A DNA stretch of 64,000 bases from Ferrimonas sediminicola (GTDB lineage Bacteria; Pseudomonadota; Gammaproteobacteria; Enterobacterales; Shewanellaceae): positions 1-64,000 of the forward strand of contig NZ_SWCI01000012.1 in NCBI RefSeq assembly GCF_005116715.1, written 5' to 3'. Position 1 is the first letter of the stretch, and each line of letters begins with the position of its first letter. Of the stretch, positions 60,167 to 64,000 are shown piece after piece. The notes under the pieces were generated by a model. That model worked only from the letters and a program-made list of their open reading frames with translations, was not told the DNA's origin and did not search any database. A program made the translations under genes and the position numbers.

Positions 60167-61478
60167 CCTGGCCTGTCACCCCAAGGTTCCGGTTGCCACC
60201 ATCTACGGCCGCCTGGTGCGGGTGAACGGACTGATGCTGGAAGCGGTGGGCTGCCAGCTGGGGACCGGGGATCGCTGCCTGCTGGGCTGCCGGGATGGTG
60301 GCGAGGTTGAAGCCGAGGTGGTGGGCTTCGAGGGGGCGACTCTGCTGCTGATGCCTCTCCACGCCACCGGCGGACTGATGCCGGGGGCCCGGGTTCGCCC
60401 TCTTCCCGGCCCCAGCCGCATCCCCCTGGGACCCGGGCTCCTTGGCCGGGTGCTCGATGGCAGTGGCAACCCCATTGATGGCAAAGGCCCGCTCAGGCAT
60501 TGCACCGAGCAGCCGGCCCACCTCAACACCCCCAACCCCTTGTTACGCAGACCGATTGCCGGGCAGCTGGATGTGGGGGTCCGAGCCCTGAACGCCCTGT
60601 TGCCCATTGGCAAGGGGCAGCGCCTGGGCCTGTTTGCCGGTTCCGGGGTGGGTAAGTCGGTGCTGCTGGGGATGATGACCCGATATACCCGTGCCGACGT
60701 GGTGGTGGTGGGGCTCATCGGTGAGCGGGGCAGGGAGGTGCGGGAGTTTCTCGATCATGCCCTGGGAGAGGAGGGGCGCCGGCGAGCCGTTGTGGTGGCC
60801 GCGCCGGCGGACACCACCCCGCTGATGCGGCTTCGGGCCGCCCGCCTGTGTCACCAGATCGCCACCGGTTTCCGCGACCAGGGCCAGGATGTGCTGCTGC
60901 TGATGGACTCCCTGACCCGCTATGCCCAGGCCCAGCGCGAGATTGGGCTGAGCCTGGGTGAACCCCCGGCGACCCGGGGTTACCCGCCGTCGGCCTTCTC
61001 CACCCTGCCTTCGTTGGTGGAGATGGCGGGCAACGGCGAGCATCCCCAGGGCAGCTTGAGCGCCCTTTACACGGTGCTGGCGGAGGGCGATGATCAGCAG
61101 GACCCGGTGGCCGATGCCGCCCGGGCGATCCTCGACGGTCACATCGTCCTCAGCCGGCCGCTGGCCCAACAGGGCCACTTCCCCGCCATCGACATCAACG
61201 CCTCCGCCAGCCGGGTGGCGGACCAGATCCACTCCAGGGGGCAGCTTGACGCCGCCCAGCGGGTGCGGCGGCTGCTGGGGCGCTACCAGGAGGTGCGTGA
61301 ACTGCTGCCCCTGGGAGGCTATCAGCCCGGCCAGGATCCCGAGCTGGATCTGGCAGTACGCAGCTATCCCAGCCTGGCGGGGTTCCTGCAACAGCACCGG
61401 GATCTGCGGGTCTCCCTGGAGGAGAGTGATACCGCCCTGGTGCAGTTACTCGAGGAGTTAGAGTCGGGTGCAGCGTAA
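60150..61478 (+). CDS. fliI: Flagellar export ATPase FliI (lateral system)
   Basis: A 442-residue F1-beta-like ATPase that energises unloading of export substrates. Seen: Walker A GSGVGKS (164-170), GLIGERGREVREFL, Walker B VLLLMDSLTRYAQAQREIGLSLGEPPATRGYPPSAF, all as in FliI. ATG 60150 or ATG 60144 are both possible; each lies inside the end of fliH, typical for this gene pair. Confidence 0.94.
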   Translation: MARVLNLACHPKVPVATIYGRLVRVNGLMLEAVGCQLGTGDRCLLGCRDGGEVEAEVVGFEGATLLLMPLHATGGLMPGARVRPLPGPSRIPLGPGLLGRVLDGSGNPIDGKGPLRHCTEQPAHLNTPNPLLRRPIAGQLDVGVRALNALLPIGKGQRLGLFAGSGVGKSVLLGMMTRYTRADVVVVGLIGERGREVREFLDHALGEEGRRRAVVVAAPADTTPLMRLRAARLCHQIATGFRDQGQDVLLLMDSLTRYAQAQREIGLSLGEPPATRGYPPSAFSTLPSLVEMAGNGEHPQGSLSALYTVLAEGDDQQDPVADAARAILDGHIVLSRPLAQQGHFPAIDINASASRVADQIHSRGQLDAAQRVRRLLGRYQEVRELLPLGGYQPGQDPELDLAVRSYPSLAGFLQQHRDLRVSLEESDTALVQLLEELESGAA

Positions 61479-61899
61479 GATTCAGCGGCTTCGTGAGAAG
61501 CAGGAGAAACAGATGGCCCAGCTGGGTCAGCAGCGGCAGCGGGGACAGGTGCGCCTGGCCCAGCTGGAGCGGCGCCGGTTGGGGCTGGAAACGGCGCTGC
61601 TGGCTTCGGCCAGGGCGCCGGACAGCGGCAACCCCCTGGCCTGGCAGAATCGCGGCCACTGGCAGGCTCAGCTGATCCCGGCCTCCGCGAAGCTGGTGCG
61701 GGAGCAGGGGCTGGCGGAGCAGGAGCAGGGCCGGCTCAGTCGCCTGTGGCAGCATGCCCTGTCCCGGCGCCAGGGGCTGGCCTGGCTGGAGCAGCAGCGT
61801 CACCAGTTGGGGGTCCACCGGCGGCAGAAGGCCGAGCAGCAGCAACAGGATGAGGCCGGCGGGCGAAACGTCTCGGTCTCCCGGGGACAACGGCGCTGA
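61468..61899 (+). CDS. fliJ: Flagellar export chaperone/ATPase stalk FliJ (lateral system)
   Basis: A 143-residue coiled-coil protein rich in Q, R, L and E, as expected for FliJ, the central stalk of the FliI hexamer. Sequence conservation in this family is low, so the call rests on size, composition and position directly after fliI (ten-base overlap, GTG start). It is the last gene of the motY-lafK-fliEFGHIJ unit and is followed by a terminator. Confidence 0.82.
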   Translation: MQRKIQRLREKQEKQMAQLGQQRQRGQVRLAQLERRRLGLETALLASARAPDSGNPLAWQNRGHWQAQLIPASAKLVREQGLAEQEQGRLSRLWQHALSRRQGLAWLEQQRHQLGVHRRQKAEQQQQDEAGGRNVSVSRGQRR

Positions 61900-61918
61900 C
61901 CGCGATGGCAGACACACA

Positions 61919-61946
61919 TAAAAAAAGGACCCCTTGGGGTCCTTTT
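61919..61946. terminator. Bidirectional terminator between fliJ and flgN
   Basis: AAAAGGACCCC and GGGGTCCTTTT with a 2-base loop, preceded by an A-run: ends transcription from both sides. Confidence 0.85.
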
Positions 61947-61965
61947 CCGTTTCCGCCTGGGCGGA

Positions 61966-62412
61966 TCAGGGCTGCAACTGGCCGTAGTCGTTCTCGAAGG
62001 CGGTCACCTTCTCCGGGGTCACCAGACGGCTGAGGCAGCGCTGTTGACTGTTGAGTAGGCGGCCATTGATGTCGTTCTGCTCCTTGCACTGGCGGACCAG
62101 CTGCTGCAGCTGGCGCCAGAGCAGGCCGATCTTCCTGCCCTTGTCGCCGGGAATGGCGCTCAGCAGCCGTTGCATCCCTTTGCTGTCGCTGGACAGTCCC
62201 AGGCTGGACAGCAGCTCGGTGCGCTGACGGGCCCGTTGCTCCAAGGTCTGACACAGCTCGTCCTGCCTGGGGTTGTGTTGGGCCAGGGCGTCGCTGTCGC
62301 GCCGCTCCAGCAGGGAGTGCTGGTGGCGGATCAGGCTCTTGAGCTGCTGGTACTGCTTGACGTCCAGCTGGATACCCTTAACCAGTTGACGAACCTGTTC
62401 GGTGCGGCTCAC
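61966..62412 (-). CDS. flgN: Flagellar export chaperone FlgN (lateral system)
   Basis: A 148-residue helical protein resembling FlgN, the chaperone of the hook-filament junction proteins FlgK and FlgL. Seen: QLVKGIQLDVKQYQQLKSLIRHQHSLLERRDSDALAQHN, the usual first helices. It follows flgM with a four-base overlap, the usual gene pair, which supports the call more than sequence alone. Confidence 0.82.
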   Translation of the reverse strand: MSRTEQVRQLVKGIQLDVKQYQQLKSLIRHQHSLLERRDSDALAQHNPRQDELCQTLEQRARQRTELLSSLGLSSDSKGMQRLLSAIPGDKGRKIGLLWRQLQQLVRQCKEQNDINGRLLNSQQRCLSRLVTPEKVTAFENDYGQLQP

Positions 62413-62690
62413 AGCTGGCTTCCGTGCTCTTCCAGCATCGCCTCGGCGATCCGCTCCAGATCGATGGGGTAGCCTTCGGTGGACAGTTCCGCCTGCAGGG
62501 CGGCGATCCTGTTGCGGTCGATGCTGTCCATCTCATCCAGCTCCTTGCTGGCCTGGTTCAGCTGTTGCCACTCCTGGCTGACAGACTGGGACTGGTTGTC
62601 ATCCCGGTGTTTGCTCACCGGGGCGTTGCTGCTGTTGGCTTCCTGATTCTGCAGGGAGACCAGCTGCGGGGAAAGCGGGGTAATTTCCAT
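62409..62690 (-). CDS. flgM: Anti-sigma-28 factor FlgM (lateral system)
   Basis: A 93-residue protein with a disordered, Ser/Gln-rich N-terminus and a C-terminal sigma-binding region (MDSIDRNRIAALQAELSTEGYPIDLERIAEAMLEEH), typical of FlgM. It should hold back the lateral sigma-28 factor until it is exported through the finished hook. AGAGAAG precedes the ATG. Confidence 0.88.
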   Translation of the reverse strand: MEITPLSPQLVSLQNQEANSSNAPVSKHRDDNQSQSVSQEWQQLNQASKELDEMDSIDRNRIAALQAELSTEGYPIDLERIAEAMLEEHGSQL

Positions 62691-62750
62691 GATCTTCTCT
62701 CAATCGATTTCTGTCTCTGGTTATAGAGTGCGACCCCGATTCGGCGGAAC

Positions 62751-63479
62751 TTAAAAAAATGTTGCCACTTTTCCTCTTTCGGTGATCCGGGCGGAAACAA
62801 TTTTGCCGGTTCGGCTGTTCTTCACCCGGATCACCTCCCCCCGGCTGCCTGCCTCCAGGGCGACGCCCAGGGTGGTGGCGGTGAACTGATCATCGCCGGC
62901 CACCATCACTACCTGCTGTCCCCGCTCCACCATCAGCGGCGGCAGCAGTTGGTGGGCTTTCAGCGGTGAGCCGGCCCGGATGCCACGGCGGGCCCGCTGC
63001 CCGAGGATGTTGTCCAGGGACATCATCACATCGCCATCGGCGGTGGACAGGGCGCGCTCCTGCCAGCGCAGCAACTCTCGGGTCACCAGGGTGCCCGCCA
63101 TGATCTTGGAGCGGGTGACGGGAATTCTGGCGGCCAGCCGGACCTCGGCGCGCACCGTCAGCGACCAGGCTGGATCGGTGCAGCTCACCCGGCGATGCTG
63201 GCGGCCCACCGGGAAGCGCCCGGTTTCCCCCTCCAGCAGCAGGGGTCGGAGGCAGGGGGAGAGGGCGGTGGCGCCACTGGGCAGGGACACCTCAATGGTG
63301 TGCTGGCGCCACTGCCCCGGATGTTGTTGCTGCCAGCGGCTGACCTCGTCGGCCAGGGCGGACGCGATCCGCGCCTGAATCTGCTGCGGGGCGCTGTCCG
63401 CCCGGCTCTGGGGCGGAAGGGTCAGCAGCAACAGCAGTGCAAGCAGGGAACTTCCGCTTCCGTTGATTCGAAATCTCAA
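62751..63479 (-). CDS. flgA: Flagellar P-ring chaperone FlgA (lateral system)
   Basis: A 242-residue periplasmic chaperone for P-ring assembly. A signal peptide (SLLALLLLLTLPPQSRA-D) precedes SAF-type domains with RIPVTRSKIMAGTLVTRELLRWQERAL, NILGQRARRGIRAGSPLKAHQLLPP and GSRGEVIRVKNSRTGKIVSARI, the conserved C-terminal motif. The start is unclear: TTG 63479 gives a sensible signal peptide but lacks a ribosome site. It diverges from flgB. Confidence 0.88.
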   Translation of the reverse strand: MRFRINGSGSSLLALLLLLTLPPQSRADSAPQQIQARIASALADEVSRWQQQHPGQWRQHTIEVSLPSGATALSPCLRPLLLEGETGRFPVGRQHRRVSCTDPAWSLTVRAEVRLAARIPVTRSKIMAGTLVTRELLRWQERALSTADGDVMMSLDNILGQRARRGIRAGSPLKAHQLLPPLMVERGQQVVMVAGDDQFTATTLGVALEAGSRGEVIRVKNSRTGKIVSARITERGKVATFF

Positions 63480-63514
63480 TATATATGTCTTTGAATTAAC
63501 TGAAATATAAATAG

Positions 63515-63529
63515 TGGCACGGTTATTGT
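63515..63529 (+). promoter_or_regulatory. Sigma-54 promoter of flgB operon
   Basis: TGGCAC-GGTTA-TTGT matches the sigma-54 consensus TGGCAC-N5-TTGC except for the last base, 44 bases before the flgB ATG. It should be activated by LafK, encoded 7 kb upstream. Confidence 0.8.
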
Positions 63530-63572
63530 ATTTACCAGCCGGAACCGTATTAACACGTTACTAGGAGTTGCC

Positions 63573-63923
63573 ATGGCTATCAACCTGGAATCCGCCCTGG
63601 GTCTGCACGCCCAGGGGCTGGATCTGAGGGTGGAGCGCACCAAGATTCTGGCCGCCAACCTGGCCAATGTAGAGACCCCCGGCTATCTGGCGCGGGATAT
63701 CGATTTTGCCAAGGTGATGCAGGGATACCAGGCCAGTGGTGAGGTGCGCCGGGATTACACCCAGGGTTACCGGGTGCCGCAGCAGATCTCCGCCGATGGT
63801 AACACGGTGGAGCTGGAGCAGGAGCAGGCCCGGTTTGCCGCCAACTCCATGGACTTTCAGACCAGCCTCACCTTCCTCAACATGAAGATCAATGGCATTC
63901 GCACCGCCATCGAGGGGCAGTAA
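63573..63923 (+). CDS. flgB: Flagellar proximal rod protein FlgB (lateral system)
   Basis: A 116-residue rod protein. Seen: LGLHAQGLDLRVERTKILAANLANVETPGYLARDIDFAKVM, the conserved rod N-terminal motif (ANLANxxTPGY), and the C-terminal QTSLTFLNMKINGIRTAIEGQ. TAGGAG lies 5 bases before the ATG. flgC follows after two bases. Confidence 0.95.
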   Translation: MAINLESALGLHAQGLDLRVERTKILAANLANVETPGYLARDIDFAKVMQGYQASGEVRRDYTQGYRVPQQISADGNTVELEQEQARFAANSMDFQTSLTFLNMKINGIRTAIEGQ

Positions 63924-63925
63924 TC

Positions 63926-64000
63926 ATGTCATTTAACCGAATCTACGACATCGCCGGCAGCTCGCTGTCGGCCCAGACCCAGCGACTGAACACCGTGGCC
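63926..64000 (+). CDS. flgC: Flagellar proximal rod protein FlgC, 5' part (cut by window end)
   Basis: Twenty-five codons (MSFNRIYDIAGSSLSAQTQR and following) match the FlgC N-terminus, whose family motif begins F-x-x-I-x-x-I-x-A/G-S-x-L-S-A-Q. It continues beyond the window and is presumably followed by the rest of the flg operon. Confidence 0.9.
   Translation, partial: MSFNRIYDIAGSSLSAQTQRLNTVA

Overview
The window is GC-rich gammaproteobacterial chromosome. It carries the enterobacterial-type neighbourhood fldA / ybfE / ybfF / seqA / pgm and the alaA-yfbR pair. Together with a Vibrio/Shewanella/Aeromonas-style second (lateral) flagellar cluster and a branched-chain 2-oxoacid dehydrogenase of the Shewanella/Ferrimonas kind, this points to an Alteromonadales-like marine bacterium. 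A high-GC genus such as Ferrimonas is my best guess, but it is inference.

Layout. 0-4 kb: a three-gene set for making and breaking down glucosylglycerate-type compatible solutes (phosphatase, GpgS-like synthase, GH13 phosphorylase). 4-7.5 kb: a small accessory zone with an orphan JetD-like Toprim protein, an AT-rich islet holding a two-zinc-ribbon protein and a beta-class DNA methyltransferase, and a REP-associated tyrosine transposase (RAYT) gene flanked by hairpins. 7.7-11.7 kb: an old-yellow-enzyme reductase and ahpC-ahpF. 11.8-16.5 kb: a MITE-like element swollen by a 255-bp tandem repeat, lipoproteins, a secreted serine-hydrolase/DUF2135 protein and a phage-CII-like regulator. 16.6-22.6 kb: dgt, a Fur-box-controlled DUF2325 gene divergent from a BtuF-like binding protein, yfbR and alaA. 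22.9-31.9 kb: housekeeping genes (flavodoxin, ybfE, ybfF, seqA, pgm, thioesterases, GNAT, msrA, astE-like) interrupted by REP-type arrays. 32-35.8 kb: bkdA1-bkdA2-bkdB. 36-41 kb: nadA, an orphan pseudopilin, a CHAD protein, tRNA-Ser with a decayed partial copy in front of it, a methyltransferase, an FKBP isomerase and a second, compact copy of the MITE-like element. 41-47 kb: a four-gene acyl-CoA degradation operon and a Nudix hydrolase. 47.6-64 kb: the lateral flagellar cluster, arranged as fliMNPQR-flhBA (minus), motY-lafK-fliEFGHIJ (plus), flgNMA (minus) and flgB-flgC (plus, running off the end).

How it works together. The flagellar cluster supplies export gate, C-ring, MS-ring, ATPase, rod genes, anti-sigma factor and its own sigma-54 activator; a good sigma-54 promoter precedes flgB. 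Its FliM lacks the N-terminal CheY-binding segment, so this motor is probably not switched by chemotaxis. The most unusual material is the repeat biology: two copies of an inverted-repeat element each placed just after a Rho-independent terminator (one with an 8-bp direct repeat), several REP arrays with shared modules, and a RAYT gene in the same window.
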